From Polaribacter filamentus (GTDB taxonomy: Bacteria; Bacteroidota; Bacteroidia; Flavobacteriales; Flavobacteriaceae): a stretch of 64,000 nt of DNA. The stretch covers positions 1,853,001-1,917,000 of the forward strand of contig NZ_MQUA01000013.1 in the NCBI RefSeq assembly GCF_002943715.1. The letters run 5' to 3'. The notes beneath the pieces are model-generated. The model saw only the letters and a program-made list of their open reading frames with translations, did not search any database and had not been told where the DNA came from. A program made the translations under genes and the position numbers. Of this stretch, positions 11,501 through 19,220 are shown in pieces (position 1 is the first letter of the stretch; the number at the start of each line of letters is the position of its first letter).

Positions 11501-12341
11501 GTTCTTTATCAAGAATTGTATCACGATCAAAAATGATTTCATTTCTTTCGATTGATACAACCTCACCAGTATCTTCGTCCACGAAATCTTCATGCCAAGT
11601 TTTTAAAACTCTAGCTGCCAATTTGCGACCTAATACTTTCTTTAATCCAGCCTTAGAAACTTTAACTTCTTCTGCAAGGTCAAAAATCTCTAAAATATCT
11701 TTATCTCTTTCAAAACCAATAGCTCTGAATAATGTTGTAACTGGTAATTTTTTCTTTCTATCAATATAAGCATACATTACTTGATTGATATCAGTAGCAA
11801 ATTCTATCCAAGAACCTTTAAAAGGAATTACTCTTGCTGAATATAATTTTGTACCATTTGCATGGAAAGACTGCCCAAAAAATACACCAGGAGACCTGTG
11901 CAATTGAGAAACCACAACACGCTCTGCACCATTTATTACAAAGGTACCTGAGTTTGTCATATAAGGAATTGTACCAAGATAAACATCTTGAACAATCGTT
12001 TCAAAATCTTCATGTTCTGGATCTGTACAGTACAATTTTAGTCGTGCTTTTAAAGGCACACTGTGCGTAAGTCCCCTTTCAATACATTCTTGAATTGAAT
12101 ATCTTGGAGGGTCTACAAAGTAATCTAAAAATTCTAATACAAATTGATTTCTTGTATCTGTAATTGGAAAGTTATCCATGAAGGTTTTATACAAACCTTC
12201 TTCACCTCTTTCTTCTGCTTTTGTTTGAAGTTGGAAAAAATCTTGAAAAGATTTAACCTGAATATCCAAAAAGTCTGGATATTCCTTAATCATTTTAGAA
12301 GTGGCGAAGTTGATTCTTTCAGTAGTGTTTTTCGTTGCCAA
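8532..12341 (-). CDS. rpoB: DNA-directed RNA polymerase subunit beta
   Basis: 1269 residues, full length for Bacteroidota. Pairs with RpoC to form the polymerase active centre. The rifampicin-binding region is plain around residues 465-510 ([20 protein letters not shown], then [19 protein letters not shown]). The motif [14 protein letters not shown] sits near residue 1049, and the C-terminal segment contains [17 protein letters not shown]. It begins [16 protein letters not shown] and lies 144 bases downstream of rplL. That gap contains a 17-bp imperfect hairpin, so production of the polymerase subunits is probably uncoupled from the ribosomal proteins, as in other bacteria where this junction is an attenuation point. 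Confidence 0.99.
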   Translation of the reverse strand: MATKNTTERINFATSKMIKEYPDFLDIQVKSFQDFFQLQTKAEERGEEGLYKTFMDNFPITDTRNQFVLEFLDYFVDPPRYSIQECIERGLTHSVPLKARLKLYCTDPEHEDFETIVQDVYLGTIPYMTNSGTFVINGAERVVVSQLHRSPGVFFGQSFHANGTKLYSARVIPFKGSWIEFATDINQVMYAYIDRKKKLPVTTLFRAIGFERDKDILEIFDLAEEVKVSKAGLKKVLGRKLAARVLKTWHEDFVDEDTGEVVSIERNEIIFDRDTILDKEHIDEIIDAGAKTVLLHKEDNHMADYAIIHNTLQKDPTNSEKEAVEHIYRQLRNAEPPDEETARGIIDKLFFSEQRYNLGEVGRFRMNTKLQLNEPIDQKVLTKLDIITIIKYLIELINSKAEVDDIDHLSNRRVRTVGEQLAGQFGVGLARMARTIRERMNVRDNEVFTPIDLINAKTLSSVINSFFGTNQLSQFMDQTNPLAEITHKRRLSALGPGGLSRERAGFEVRDVHYTHYGRLCPIETPEGPNIGLISSLAVFAKVNNLGFIETPYRKVENGVVGTDEPIYLSAEEEEGMKIAQSNLELNEDGTIVLDRVIAREEGDFPVVNPDEINYMDVAPNQIASISASLIPFLEHDDANRALMGSNMMRQAVPLLRPESPIVGTGLERRVAKDSRILINAERAGVVEYVDANKITIKYDRTEQEKLVSFESDEVTYNLIKFRKTNQGTSINLKPIVERGDRVTEGQVLCEGYATEKGELALGRNMKVAFMPWKGYNFEDAIVISEKVVREDIFTSIHIDEYSLDVRDTKLGVEELTNDIPNVSEEATKDLDENGMIRIGAEVNPGDILIGKITPKGESDPTPEEKLLRAIFGDKAGDVKDASLKASPSLRGVVIDKKLFKRAVKDKTKRLRDKEALATLESSFVSKFENLKDELIEKLFTLISGKTSQGVFNDLGEEVLPKGKKYTLKMLNSVDDYVHLTGSWTTDKELNDLVGELVHNYKIKVNDLQGNLRRQKFTISVGDELPAGILKLAKIYIAKKRKLKVGDKMAGRHGNKGIVARIVRAEDMPFLEDGTPVDIVLNPLGVPSRMNIGQIYETVLGWAGQKLGTKYATPIFDGASLDQINEITDQAGVPRFGHTYLYDGGTGKRFDQPATVGIIYMIKLGHMIEDKMHARSIGPYSLITQQPLGGKAQFGGQRFGEMEVWALEAYGASSILREILTVKSDDVMGRAKTYEAIVKGETMPEPGLPESFNVLMHELKGLGLDVRLEE

Positions 12342-12402
12342 AAGAGAATATTTTTTTGATTAAAATCTGAATTAAAATAAAGAACGAATATATACACAAA
12401 AT

Positions 12403-12439
12403 GGTTTAGGCCTAAAAACGAGTTTTTAGTGCCTAAACC
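12403..12439 (-). promoter_or_regulatory. Long hairpin between rplL and rpoB, probable attenuator or processing site
   Basis: Outer arms GGTTTAGGC (12403-12411) and GCCTAAACC (12431-12439) pair perfectly. Directly inside them CTAAAAAC (12412-12419) pairs with GTTTTTAG (12422-12429), leaving a 2-base loop and one bulged T at 12430: 17 pairs in all. On the minus strand it is followed by ATTTTGTG, a weak U-run. A partial terminator or an RNase III-type cleavage site would both fit the rplL-rpoB junction. Confidence 0.65.
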
Positions 12440-12485
12440 TAAATTTGTTTTCCTGCTACACTAATGCGTAATCAGGATTAAAAGC

Positions 12486-12860
12486 TTATTTAAGCTCTAC
12501 CTCAGCTCCTGCTTCTTCTAAAGCTGCTTTAAGACCTTCAGCCTCAGCTTTCGATACACCTTCTTTAACTGGTGCTGGTGCACTATCTACAACACCTTTA
12601 GCCTCTTTTAATCCTAAACCAGTTAATTCCTTAACTAATTTAACAACTGCTAGTTTAGAACCACCTGCTGCTACTAAAATTACATCAAATTCAGTTTGCT
12701 CTTCAGCTTCACTATCACCTTCTGCTGCTGCTGGTCCTGCTACTGCTACTGCTGCTGCTGGCTCAATACCATATTCGTCTTTTAAAATAGTAGCTAATTC
12801 ATTAACTTCTTTTACTGTTAAGTTAACTAATTGCTCTGCGAAATCTTTTAAATCTGCCAT
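12486..12860 (-). CDS. rplL: 50S ribosomal protein L7/L12
   Basis: 124 residues. The N-terminal dimerisation helix ([20 protein letters not shown]) is followed by an Ala-rich flexible hinge (about 33-50). The C-terminal factor-binding domain begins [19 protein letters not shown] and includes [21 protein letters not shown]12 dimers bind L10 and recruit translation GTPases such as the EF-Tu encoded 3 kb upstream. It lies 51 bases after rplJ in the usual order. A strong hairpin separates it from rpoB. Confidence 0.98.
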   Translation of the reverse strand: MADLKDFAEQLVNLTVKEVNELATILKDEYGIEPAAAVAVAGPAAAEGDSEAEEQTEFDVILVAAGGSKLAVVKLVKELTGLGLKEAKGVVDSAPAPVKEGVSKAEAEGLKAALEEAGAEVELK

Positions 12861-12911
12861 TTTAATTGTTTTTAAAAATTTTTGTTTATTATAGTTTATT
12901 TGTGCGCGTAC

Positions 12912-13427
12912 TTATTTTTCAGATAATGTTTTTAAAATACCTGAAAGTTTTTGTCCACCTGACTGTAATGCTGAAATAACATTTTTAGCTGGTGATTGTA
13001 ATAATCCAATGATTTCTCCAATAAGTTCCTCTCTAGATTTAATATCTATAAGAGCATCTAATTGCTCATCTCCAATATATACAGACTCTTCTGCAAATGC
13101 TCCTTTTAATAAAGGTTTTTTAGACTTTTTTCTAAAGTCTTTTATTAATTTTGCAGGTGCATTAGAAGCCTCGGCAATCATCATTGAAGTATTGCCTTTT
13201 AATACTGATGGAAGATTCCCAAAATCTTTGTCTGATGCCTCCATAGCTTTTGCAAGCAATGTATTTTTAACAACTGATAACTGAACACCTGCTTTAAAAC
13301 AAGCTCTACGTAAGTTTGATGTACTTTGAGCATTTAGTCCTGAAATATCAGCTAAATATAAAGTATTTGTTCCTGCTAATACTGCTGTTAAATCTTGTAT
13401 TACCTGTGATTTCTCTTCTCTCGTCAT
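12912..13427 (-). CDS. rplJ: 50S ribosomal protein L10
   Basis: 171 residues, normal length. Begins MTREEKSQVIQDLTAVL and carries the typical LRxxxxxxGVQLSVVKNTLLAKAM segment. The C-terminal helix (about 145-170), which binds the L12 dimers, is Leu/Ser-rich as expected. It is the base of the ribosomal stalk. Only 20 bases separate it from rplA, so there is no room for the long L10-type leader seen between these genes in some other phyla; autogenous control, if present, must act elsewhere. Confidence 0.97.
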   Translation of the reverse strand: MTREEKSQVIQDLTAVLAGTNTLYLADISGLNAQSTSNLRRACFKAGVQLSVVKNTLLAKAMEASDKDFGNLPSVLKGNTSMMIAEASNAPAKLIKDFRKKSKKPLLKGAFAEESVYIGDEQLDALIDIKSREELIGEIIGLLQSPAKNVISALQSGGQKLSGILKTLSEK

Positions 13428-13447
13428 AATTATAAGTATTTAACGTA

Positions 13448-14137
13448 TTAAACAGTTTTTACTTCAACAGCGATACTAGGACTCATAGTACTAGACATAA
13501 AAACGCTTTTAACATACGTTCCTTTTGCTGTTGTTGGTTTCAATTTAATAATTGTTTGAATTAACTCGTTTGCATTTTCTTCAATTTTCTTAGCATCAAA
13601 AGATACTTTTCCAATTGCTGCGTGTACGATACCTGTTTTATCAACTTTAAAATCGATTTTACCAGCTTTTACATCTTGCACAGCTTTTGCAACATCCATA
13701 GTTACAGTGCCAGTTTTTGGATTTGGCATTAAACCTCTAGGACCTAAAATTCTTCCTAAGGGACCTAATTTACCCATTACACTTGGCATTGTAATAATTA
13801 CATCTACATCTGTCCATCCTCCTTTAATCTTTTGAAGGTACTCATCTAACCCAACATAATCCGCGCCTGCTTCTAAAGCTTCTGCTTCTTTATCTGGTGT
13901 TACTAATGCTAAAACCTTTACATCTTTTCCAGTTCCGTGAGGTAATGTTACAACCCCTCTCACCATTTGATTAGCCTTACGAGGATCTACTCCTAAACGT
14001 ATTGCTATATCTACAGATGCATCAAACTTTACATTGGTAATGTCTTTGACTAGCGCTGAAGCTGCTGCTAAATCATACGATTGAGAACGATCTAACTTTG
14101 AGTGTGCTTCTTTTTGCTTTTTTGTTAATTTTGCCAT
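13448..14137 (-). CDS. rplA: 50S ribosomal protein L1
   Basis: 229 residues, normal length. Starts [16 protein letters not shown]. The signature region [17 protein letters not shown] is present (about 130-150), preceded by [16 protein letters not shown]. It binds 23S rRNA at the L1 stalk and moves deacylated tRNA out of the E site; in many bacteria it also represses its own operon. It lies 20 bases after rplK. Confidence 0.98.
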   Translation of the reverse strand: MAKLTKKQKEAHSKLDRSQSYDLAAASALVKDITNVKFDASVDIAIRLGVDPRKANQMVRGVVTLPHGTGKDVKVLALVTPDKEAEALEAGADYVGLDEYLQKIKGGWTDVDVIITMPSVMGKLGPLGRILGPRGLMPNPKTGTVTMDVAKAVQDVKAGKIDFKVDKTGIVHAAIGKVSFDAKKIEENANELIQTIIKLKPTTAKGTYVKSVFMSSTMSPSIAVEVKTV

Positions 14138-14157
14138 TTTACTACTTTTTATAAAGT

Positions 14158-14595
14158 TTATGCTGGTGCATTACCTTTTACTGTTAATCCCATAGAACGT
14201 GCTGTACCTGCAATCATACGCATTGCTGAAGAAATTTCAAAGGCATTTAAATCTACCATTTTATCTTCTGCAATAACTTTGATTTGATCCCAAGTAACTG
14301 ATGCTACTTTCTTTCTGTTTGGTTCTCCTGAACCCTTTTTAATTTTGGCCACTTCTAGTAACTGAACTGCTGCAGGAGGAGTTTTTACAACAAAATCAAA
14401 CGATTTGTCTTTGAAAACAGTAATAACAACAGGTACAATTTTACCTTGTTTGTCTTGCGTTCTTGCATTAAACTGTTTACAGAACTCCATAATATTAACA
14501 CCAGCAGCACCTAAAGCGGGTCCAACCGGCGGCGATGGATTCGCTGCGCCTCCCCTTACTTGTAACTTAACTACTTTACTAACTTCTTTTGCCAT
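14158..14595 (-). CDS. rplK: 50S ribosomal protein L11
   Basis: 145 residues. The N-terminal domain contains the Pro-rich [29 protein letters not shown] segment seen here as [15 protein letters not shown] and [11 protein letters not shown]. The C-terminal rRNA-binding domain ends in [17 protein letters not shown]11 forms part of the GTPase-associated centre with 23S rRNA and, in many bacteria, the site that senses uncharged tRNA through RelA. It lies 73 bases after nusG and is the first ribosomal protein of the cluster. Confidence 0.98.
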   Translation of the reverse strand: MAKEVSKVVKLQVRGGAANPSPPVGPALGAAGVNIMEFCKQFNARTQDKQGKIVPVVITVFKDKSFDFVVKTPPAAVQLLEVAKIKKGSGEPNRKKVASVTWDQIKVIAEDKMVDLNAFEISSAMRMIAGTARSMGLTVKGNAPA

Positions 14596-14668
14596 TTTAA
14601 AATGTTTAATAATTTGTTTTAATTTTCGAAGCTTAAAACAAATCGGTATTTATATCCTTGTGTAACAA

Positions 14669-15217
14669 TTATATCTTTTCTACTTGCATATAACTTAGTT
14701 CTAATGGAGTTTTTCTTCCGAATATTTTCACCATTACTTCAAGTTTACGCTTTTCTTCGTTAACTTTTTCAATAGTTCCGTCAAACCCATTAAATGGACC
14801 ATCTACAACTTTTACAGTTTCACCTATATTAAACGGGATTGCAATGTTATCATCTTGAACTGAAAGTTCATCGACTTTACCTAACATTCTGTTTACTTCG
14901 GATTTTCGCATAGGAACTGGCTCTCCGCCTTTTGTTTCTCCTAAAAAACCAATAACACCAGTGATAGATTTAATTACGTGAGGTACTTCTCCTGAAAGAT
15001 TTGCCTCCACCATAATATATCCAGGAAAGTAAACTCTTTCTCTATTAACTTTTTTTCCGTTTCTAATTTGAACTACTTTTTCCGTTGGTACAATTACTTG
15101 ACTAACATAATCAGACAATCCTACCCTAGAAATCTCTGTTTCTATATAAGCCTTTACCTTATTTTCTTGTCCACCAATGGCTCTAACAACATACCATTTC
15201 ATCACTGTATCAGCCAT
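14669..15217 (-). CDS. nusG: Transcription termination/antitermination factor NusG
   Basis: 182 residues, normal size. The NGN domain opens with KWYVVRAIGGQENKVKAYIE and contains VYFPGYIMVEANL. The C-terminal KOW domain is clear (GETVKVVDGPFNGFDGTIEK, about 130-150). It binds RNA polymerase and couples it to Rho or to ribosomal protein S10. It lies 10 bases after secE in the universal secE-nusG-rplK order. Confidence 0.98.
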   Translation of the reverse strand: MADTVMKWYVVRAIGGQENKVKAYIETEISRVGLSDYVSQVIVPTEKVVQIRNGKKVNRERVYFPGYIMVEANLSGEVPHVIKSITGVIGFLGETKGGEPVPMRKSEVNRMLGKVDELSVQDDNIAIPFNIGETVKVVDGPFNGFDGTIEKVNEEKRKLEVMVKIFGRKTPLELSYMQVEKI

Positions 15218-15227
15218 AATTTATTTC

Positions 15228-15416
15228 TTAAAATAATTTGAAAAAGTTATCTAATCCAGTTTGAAAAACATAATCAATACCAGCAACCGCTAGTGCAAAC
15301 ACAATTGTAAAAACGGCTACAGTAACAGTTGATTTCTGAGCTTCCTCTTTAGATACCCAAGTCATATGATTATTTAATTCACCAAAAGAATCTTTGATAT
15401 ATTGTATAAAGTTCAT
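15228..15416 (-). CDS. secE: Preprotein translocase subunit SecE
   Basis: 62 residues, the short single-span form usual in Bacteroidota. An amphipathic N-terminal helix (NFIQYIKDSFGELNNHMTWV) containing the conserved W-x-x-x-E/A segment precedes one transmembrane helix (about 31-55, VTVAVFTIVFALAVAGIDYV). It clamps SecY in the inner membrane. It lies between tRNA-Trp and nusG. Confidence 0.95.
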   Translation of the reverse strand: MNFIQYIKDSFGELNNHMTWVSKEEAQKSTVTVAVFTIVFALAVAGIDYVFQTGLDNFFKLF

Positions 15417-15436
15417 CTTATTTTTATCTTTTATTG

Positions 15437-15508
15437 CACGGGCGGAGAGATTCGAACTCCCGACAGCTGGTTTTGGAGACCAGTGCTCTACCGCTGAACT
15501 ACGCCCGT
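15437..15508 (-). tRNA. tRNA-Trp (CCA)
   Basis: 72 bases without an encoded full CCA end. A 7-bp acceptor (ACGGGCG / CGCCCGT), discriminator G and a 5-bp anticodon stem CTGGT/ACCAG around loop CTCCAAA give anticodon CCA. The T arm GGAGTTCGAATCTCT is normal. It lies between tuf and secE, as in many bacteria. Confidence 0.96.
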
Positions 15509-15524
15509 TTATTATACATTGATA

Positions 15525-15553
15525 AAGGCGTTCCGTTAAAAACGGAACACCTT
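15525..15553 (-). promoter_or_regulatory. Hairpin between tuf and tRNA-Trp
   Basis: GTTCCGTT (15530-15537) pairs with AACGGAAC (15541-15548) around an AAA loop. After one C/A mismatch, AAGG (15525-15528) pairs with CCTT (15550-15553). It lies about 30 bases after the tuf stop and 17 bases before the tRNA. With only a weak U-run after it, it may be a partial terminator for tuf or an RNA processing site that frees tRNA-Trp. Confidence 0.55.
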
Positions 15554-15583
15554 ATAATTTATTTATTAATAAACTAATAAATC

Positions 15584-16771
15584 TTAGTCTAATAATTCAG
15601 TCACCTGACCTGCTCCTACAGTTCTACCACCCTCACGGATTGCAAAACGTAAACCAACATTTAATGCAATTGGCTGAAGTAAATCTACAGTAATTGTTAA
15701 GTTATCTCCTGGCATTACCATTTCAACTCCTGCAGGTAAATTAATAGTACCTGTTACATCTGTAGTTCTTACATAGAACTGTGGACGATAGTTGTTATGG
15801 AATGGAGTGTGGCGACCACCTTCTTCTTTCTTAAGAACATACACCTCAGCTTTAAATTTAGCGTGTGGAGTTACAGAACCTGGCTTACAAATTACCATAC
15901 CTCTCTTAATGTCTTCTTTTGCAATACCTCTTAATAAGATACCTGCATTATCTCCAGCTTCACCTCTATTTAATATTTGACGAAACATTTCAATACCAGT
16001 AATCGTAGAAGTTAACTTAACAGCTCCCATACCAATAATATCAACAACATCTCCCGTATTAGCGATACCTGTTTCGATACGACCTGTAGCTACAGTTCCA
16101 CGACCAGTAATAGAAAATACATCTTCAATAGGCATTAAGAAAGGTTTATCAACCTCTCTTAAAGGCTCTTCAATCCAAACATCAACTTGCTCCATTAATT
16201 CCAACACAGTATCAACCCATTTTTGTTCACCATTTAAAGCCCCTAAAGCGGAACCAGAAACTACAGGACCATTATCTCCATCATACTCGTAGAAAGATAA
16301 TAATTCTCTCACCTCCATATCTACTAACTCTAGTAACTCTTCATCATCAACCATGTCAACTTTATTCAAGAAAACAACCATACGAGGAATACCTACTTGA
16401 CGACCTAATAAAATATGCTCTCTAGTTTGAGGCATCGGACCATCAGTAGCAGCAACAACTAAAATTGCTCCATCCATTTGTGCAGCACCAGTTACCATGT
16501 TCTTCACATAATCCGCGTGACCTGGACAGTCAACGTGTGCATAGTGACGATTAGCTGTCTGATACTCTACGTGAGAAGTGTTAATTGTAATACCTCTTTC
16601 TTTCTCTTCTGGAGCATTATCAATTTGATCAAATGATTTTGCCTCACAAAAACCAGCATCAGATAATACTTTAGTAATAGCTGCAGTTAATGTAGTTTTA
16701 CCGTGATCTACGTGTCCGATAGTACCAATGTTTAAGTGTGGCTTCGAACGGTCAAAATTTGCTTTTGCCAT
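15584..16771 (-). CDS. tuf: Translation elongation factor Tu
   Basis: 395 residues, full length. G1 loop GHVDHGKT (about 19-26), effector region [13 protein letters not shown]3 [20 protein letters not shown], and G4 NKVD are all intact. Domain 2 contains [13 protein letters not shown], and the protein ends [13 protein letters not shown]. It delivers aminoacyl-tRNA to the ribosome. The gene sits between four upstream tRNA genes and tRNA-Trp, so the whole tRNA-tuf-tRNA string is probably one transcript from the promoter at about 17250. Confidence 0.99.
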   Translation of the reverse strand: MAKANFDRSKPHLNIGTIGHVDHGKTTLTAAITKVLSDAGFCEAKSFDQIDNAPEEKERGITINTSHVEYQTANRHYAHVDCPGHADYVKNMVTGAAQMDGAILVVAATDGPMPQTREHILLGRQVGIPRMVVFLNKVDMVDDEELLELVDMEVRELLSFYEYDGDNGPVVSGSALGALNGEQKWVDTVLELMEQVDVWIEEPLREVDKPFLMPIEDVFSITGRGTVATGRIETGIANTGDVVDIIGMGAVKLTSTITGIEMFRQILNRGEAGDNAGILLRGIAKEDIKRGMVICKPGSVTPHAKFKAEVYVLKKEEGGRHTPFHNNYRPQFYVRTTDVTGTINLPAGVEMVMPGDNLTITVDLLQPIALNVGLRFAIREGGRTVGAGQVTELLD

Positions 16772-16833
16772 GATTATTAATTTTAATTCTTTAGTTTAAA
16801 TATATTTAGTGTCTAATAATGCGTATTACAATG

Positions 16834-16906
16834 AGCCAATGATGGGACTTGAACCCATGACCTCATCCCTACCAAGGATGCGCTCTACCAACTGAGCTAC
16901 ACCGGC
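16834..16906 (-). tRNA. tRNA-Thr (GGT)
   Basis: 73 bases. Acceptor GCCGGTG / CATTGGC with two G-U pairs. The anticodon stem CATCC/GGATG is perfect around loop TTGGTAG, so the anticodon is GGT. The D arm AGCTCAGTTGGTAGAGC and T arm GGGTTCAAGTCCC are normal. Last of the four tRNAs before tuf. Confidence 0.95.
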
Positions 16907-16924
16907 TTTGTTGGATTTAATTTG

Positions 16925-16997
16925 AGCGAAAGACCGGGTTCGAACCGGCGACATTCAGCTTGGAAGGCTGACGCTCTACCAACTGAGCTACTTTCGC
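16925..16997 (-). tRNA. tRNA-Gly (TCC)
   Basis: 73 bases. Acceptor GCGAAAG / CTTTCGC is perfect. Anticodon stem TCAGC/GCTGA around loop CTTCCAA gives anticodon TCC. T loop GGTTCGAACC is normal. Third of the four tRNAs upstream of tuf. Confidence 0.95.
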
Positions 16998-17012
16998 AAT
17001 ATGTAAATTTTG

Positions 17013-17094
17013 TGGGGAGAGCAGGATTCGAACCTGCGAAGACGTAGTCAGCGGAGTTACAGTCCGCCCTCGTTGGCCGCTTGAGTATCTCCCC
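17013..17094 (-). tRNA. tRNA-Tyr (GTA)
   Basis: 82 bases with a long variable arm, as expected for bacterial tRNA-Tyr. Acceptor GGGGAGA / TCTCCCC, discriminator A. Anticodon stem GCGGA/TCCGC around loop CTGTAAC gives GTA. Second in the cluster. Confidence 0.95.
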
Positions 17095-17133
17095 TCTAAA
17101 TTTACTATTTTAATGAACTTATTTTTTTTTAAG

Positions 17134-17207
17134 AGCCGATGGAGGGACTCGAACCCACGACCTGCTGATTACAAATCAGCTGCTCTAGCCAGCTGAGCTA
17201 CATCGGC
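17134..17207 (-). tRNA. tRNA-Thr (TGT)
   Basis: 74 bases. Acceptor GCCGATG / CATCGGC is perfect. Anticodon stem GCTGA/TCAGC around loop TTTGTAA gives TGT. First tRNA of the string, about 41 bases after the promoter box at 17248-17255. The order Thr-Tyr-Gly-Thr-tuf matches the classic bacterial tufB arrangement. Confidence 0.95.
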
Positions 17208-17247
17208 TTTTGTTGCAAAAAAACAACCCGCTATTTCTAACGGATTG

Positions 17248-17255
17248 CAAATGTA
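17248..17255 (-). promoter_or_regulatory. Bacteroidota -7 box of the tRNA-tuf operon
   Basis: Minus-strand TACATTTG matches the TAnnTTTG consensus and is followed by CAATCC. The longer stretch TTACATTTGCAATCC is identical in the rpsU promoter. It lies 41 bases upstream of tRNA-Thr(TGT). I see no clear -33 TTG. Confidence 0.7.
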
Positions 17256-17313
17256 AAGAGTTTATTTTAATTTTTAAAACATTTTATAATTATTTTTCTA
17301 TTTATTTTCATTT

Positions 17314-17622
17314 TTATGAAATTAAAGAGTCTCTATGCTTCTCTTTCGCCCTTTTTAATTGTCTTTTTAAATTATCAACTGCAGCATTTACGCCCTCTTC
17401 AAAGGTTTTCGTCTCTCTCTTTACAATTAATTCACTTCCTGGAATATTTATTTTTATTTCTGTAATTTTATTTTCTTTATCACTTGTATTTTGAACTTTT
17501 AAAAAAACTTCAGCATCTACAATCTTATCATGAAACTTTTCTAAAGATTCTACTTTCTTTTCTACAAACTTAATTAACGTGCTGTCTGCGTTAAAATTTA
17601 CTGATTGCGTGAATACTTTCAT
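17314..17622 (-). CDS. hpf: Ribosome hibernation promoting factor, short form (HPF/YfiA family)
   Basis: 102 residues, the short type without the C-terminal dimerisation domain. Begins MKVFTQSVNFNADSTLIKFV and ends in a basic helix VDNLKRQLKRAKEKHRDSL. It binds the 30S decoding centre and silences ribosomes in slow growth. Its ATG overlaps the stop of xerC by 4 bases (ATGA), so it depends on xerC translation or readthrough. Known of the family: the S30AE fold. Inferred: hibernation role in this organism. Confidence 0.9.
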   Translation of the reverse strand: MKVFTQSVNFNADSTLIKFVEKKVESLEKFHDKIVDAEVFLKVQNTSDKENKITEIKINIPGSELIVKRETKTFEEGVNAAVDNLKRQLKRAKEKHRDSLIS

Positions 17623-18515
17623 AAATCATTCTTTTTTATGTTGCCCCTAGGGTGAGCTCGGTTATATACTTTTTTTATAACTTCAAGACTATTGTGCGTA
17701 TAGGCTTGAGTGGAAGCTAAAGAGGAATGCCCTAGCAATTCTTTAACTGAATTTAAATCTGCGCCTTCATTTAAGAGGTGTGTTGCGAAAGAATGCCTTA
17801 AAATATGAGGACTCTTTTTTACCTTCGAAGATACTTTACTAAAGTATGAATTTATAATCCTATAGACAAGCGTTTCATAAATTTTATTTCCTTTTACGGT
17901 AATAAAAAGCTCTTCAAGCCCCAAAGAGAACTCTCTTTTAAGCTCTAAATAGTTTATTAACGTTGGCACAACAGACTGCAAAAGAGGCACAAAACGCTCT
18001 TTATTTCTTTTACCTAAAACTTTAATAGTGTTCTCTGAAAAACTAATATTTCTTTCTTTTATATTAATAAGCTCTATTCTTCTTATTCCTGTAGAATAAA
18101 ACAACTCTACAATTAATTTGTTTCTTACAGATATAAAATCATTTTCTTCACTAACAATGTCAATTACTGAATTAATTTCTTTGGATGTAAACGGAATTTG
18201 TACCTTTTTTGCAACTTTTAATGCTTTATGTTTTGAAAGTGGATTTACTTTTATCTGTTCGCTTTTCTGAAGAAATTTATAAAATGATTTTAGTGAACTC
18301 ACTTTTCTGTTGATTGTTCTATTTGAAATATCACTATCAACCAAAGAAACGATCCAATTTCTTATTTGCCCATAGTTTACCGCTACCAGTTCTTCTTGGT
18401 TGTATTCCGTGATTAAAAAGTCTCTAAACGAGATTAAATCATTCTTATACGCTATTGATGTATGTAAAGAATATTTTTTTTCTAACGATACGTAATCTAA
18501 AAATGAATCTATCAA
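17619..18515 (-). CDS. xerC: Tyrosine recombinase, XerC type
   Basis: 298 residues. N-terminal SAM-like core-binding domain (IDSFLDYVSLEKKYSLHTSIAY). The catalytic domain has all expected residues: Arg in STGIRRIEL, Lys in VLGKRNKERFVPL, His and Arg in HILRHSFATHLL, His in LLGHSSLASTQAYTH and the nucleophile Tyr in QAYTH. It resolves chromosome dimers at dif with a partner. The start is odd: the only start codon consistent with the family N-terminus is TTG at 18515, and the bases directly before it are a heptamer tandem array with stops in every frame. The usual ATG or leader may have been replaced by the repeat. It overlaps hpf by 4 bases. Confidence 0.93.
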   Translation of the reverse strand: MIDSFLDYVSLEKKYSLHTSIAYKNDLISFRDFLITEYNQEELVAVNYGQIRNWIVSLVDSDISNRTINRKVSSLKSFYKFLQKSEQIKVNPLSKHKALKVAKKVQIPFTSKEINSVIDIVSEENDFISVRNKLIVELFYSTGIRRIELINIKERNISFSENTIKVLGKRNKERFVPLLQSVVPTLINYLELKREFSLGLEELFITVKGNKIYETLVYRIINSYFSKVSSKVKKSPHILRHSFATHLLNEGADLNSVKELLGHSSLASTQAYTHNSLEVIKKVYNRAHPRGNIKKNDL

Positions 18516-18517
18516 GG

Positions 18518-18614
18518 TATTGGTTATTGGTTATTGGTTATCGGTTATCGGTTATTGGTTATTGGTTATTGGTTATTGGTTATTGGTTATTGGTTATTGG
18601 TTATTGGTTATTGG
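18518..18614. repeat. Tandem array of the heptamer TTATTGG, about 14 copies, abutting the xerC start
   Basis: Thirteen full heptamers (18524-18614) follow a 6-base partial copy (18518-18523). Eleven are TTATTGG and two adjacent ones (18538-18551) are TTATCGG. The array ends 2 bases from the xerC TTG codon and lies between xerC and the rpsU terminator. No unit is separated by spacers, so it is a microsatellite, not a CRISPR. Confidence 0.97.
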
Positions 18615-18640
18615 TAAATTTACAAAATTTAACGCATAAA

Positions 18641-18673
18641 AAATCTCGTAACACAAAATGTGTTACGAGATTT
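18641..18673 (-). terminator. Strong terminator after rpsU
   Basis: A 15-bp perfect stem (AAATCTCGTAACACA 18641-18655 with its complement 18659-18673), 3-base loop, 22 bases after the rpsU stop. On the minus strand the stem runs into TTTTTTATG, a good U-run. Confidence 0.9.
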
Positions 18674-18695
18674 ATACTCTTAAAATAAGTTATTA

Positions 18696-18893
18696 CTAAC
18701 CTACCTCTTCTTGTGTTCTTAATTTTTGAACGTAAGACGCTTTAATTCTTTGAGCTCTATTCGCTACAGATGGCTTCATAAAGTTTTTTCTGCTACGCAA
18801 GTTCTTCATTGTCTTGGTTCTGTCGAATTTTCTCTTATAGCGCTTTAAAGCTCTATCGATATTTTCTCCTTCTTTTACAGGTATAATTAACAT
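18696..18893 (-). CDS. rpsU: 30S ribosomal protein S21
   Basis: 65 residues, typical. Begins MLIIPVKEGENIDRALKRYKRKF and is rich in Arg and Lys. In Bacteroidota S21 helps hold the 16S rRNA 3' end, which is thought to explain why Shine-Dalgarno sequences are little used in the phylum. It has its own promoter (18966-18973) and a strong terminator, so it is a single-gene transcript flanked on both sides by heptameric repeats. Confidence 0.97.
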   Translation of the reverse strand: MLIIPVKEGENIDRALKRYKRKFDRTKTMKNLRSRKNFMKPSVANRAQRIKASYVQKLRTQEEVG

Positions 18894-18965
18894 AAGTATG
18901 CACCTCCCTTCATCGTATCTTTATATTTTGAATAGTAGTTAAACTATTGGTTCATTTTTGGATTG

Positions 18966-18973
18966 CAAATGTA
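18966..18973 (-). promoter_or_regulatory. Bacteroidota -7 box of rpsU
   Basis: Minus-strand TACATTTG, followed by CAATCC, 73 bases upstream of the rpsU start. The 15 bases TTACATTTGCAATCC match the tRNA-tuf promoter exactly, which supports both calls. Confidence 0.7.
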
Positions 18974-19120
18974 AGTATTAATTAACAATTAAAAATTAAA
19001 ATTTTATTTCTTTTTACAAACTTAATTTGCGTTTGAGATTGAAACGGAATACTTTTTTATTTTTCACCAAAAAGATACAGTACAAAGCTCGCCATTTTTA
19101 GGGAACGCCCTGTAAAAGAG

Positions 19121-19148
19121 TTATCAGTTGTCAGTACTCAATTATCAA
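19121..19148. repeat. Four degenerate heptamers upstream of rpsU
   Basis: TTATCAG, TTGTCAG, TACTCAA and TTATCAA lie in direct register with a 7-base period. They fall in the 327-base gap between rpsU and the acyl-CoA dehydrogenase gene, which otherwise holds the rpsU promoter and a terminator and nothing coding that I can see. Confidence 0.5.
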
Positions 19149-19165
19149 TGTTTAGCTAAAAGAAA

Positions 19166-19197
19166 AATTCTACAAAATTTTTAAATCTTGTAGAATT
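19166..19197 (-). terminator. Terminator after the acyl-CoA dehydrogenase gene
   Basis: A 10-bp perfect stem AATTCTACAA (19166-19175) / TTGTAGAATT (19188-19197) with a 12-base loop, 24 bases after the stop on the minus strand, followed by TTTCTTTT. Confidence 0.75.
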
Positions 19198-19220
19198 ATA
19201 TTTATTAATATGTGAAAAAA

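Noticed and set aside
11834..12070. Plus-strand ORF inside rpoB
   Set aside because: Shadow of rpoB without start context or motif.
16834..16906. tRNA-Pro (TGG)
   Set aside because: That reading needs a shifted anticodon stem with mismatches; the perfect CATCC/GGATG stem gives GGT, tRNA-Thr.
17619..18515. Integrase of a mobile element or prophage
   Set aside because: Sequence, length and the rpsU-xerC-hpf-tRNA-tuf context fit core XerC; no phage genes or attachment sites are near.
18518..18614. Possible CRISPR array
   Set aside because: Units are 7 bases long, contiguous and without spacers, and no cas genes are nearby; it is a microsatellite.
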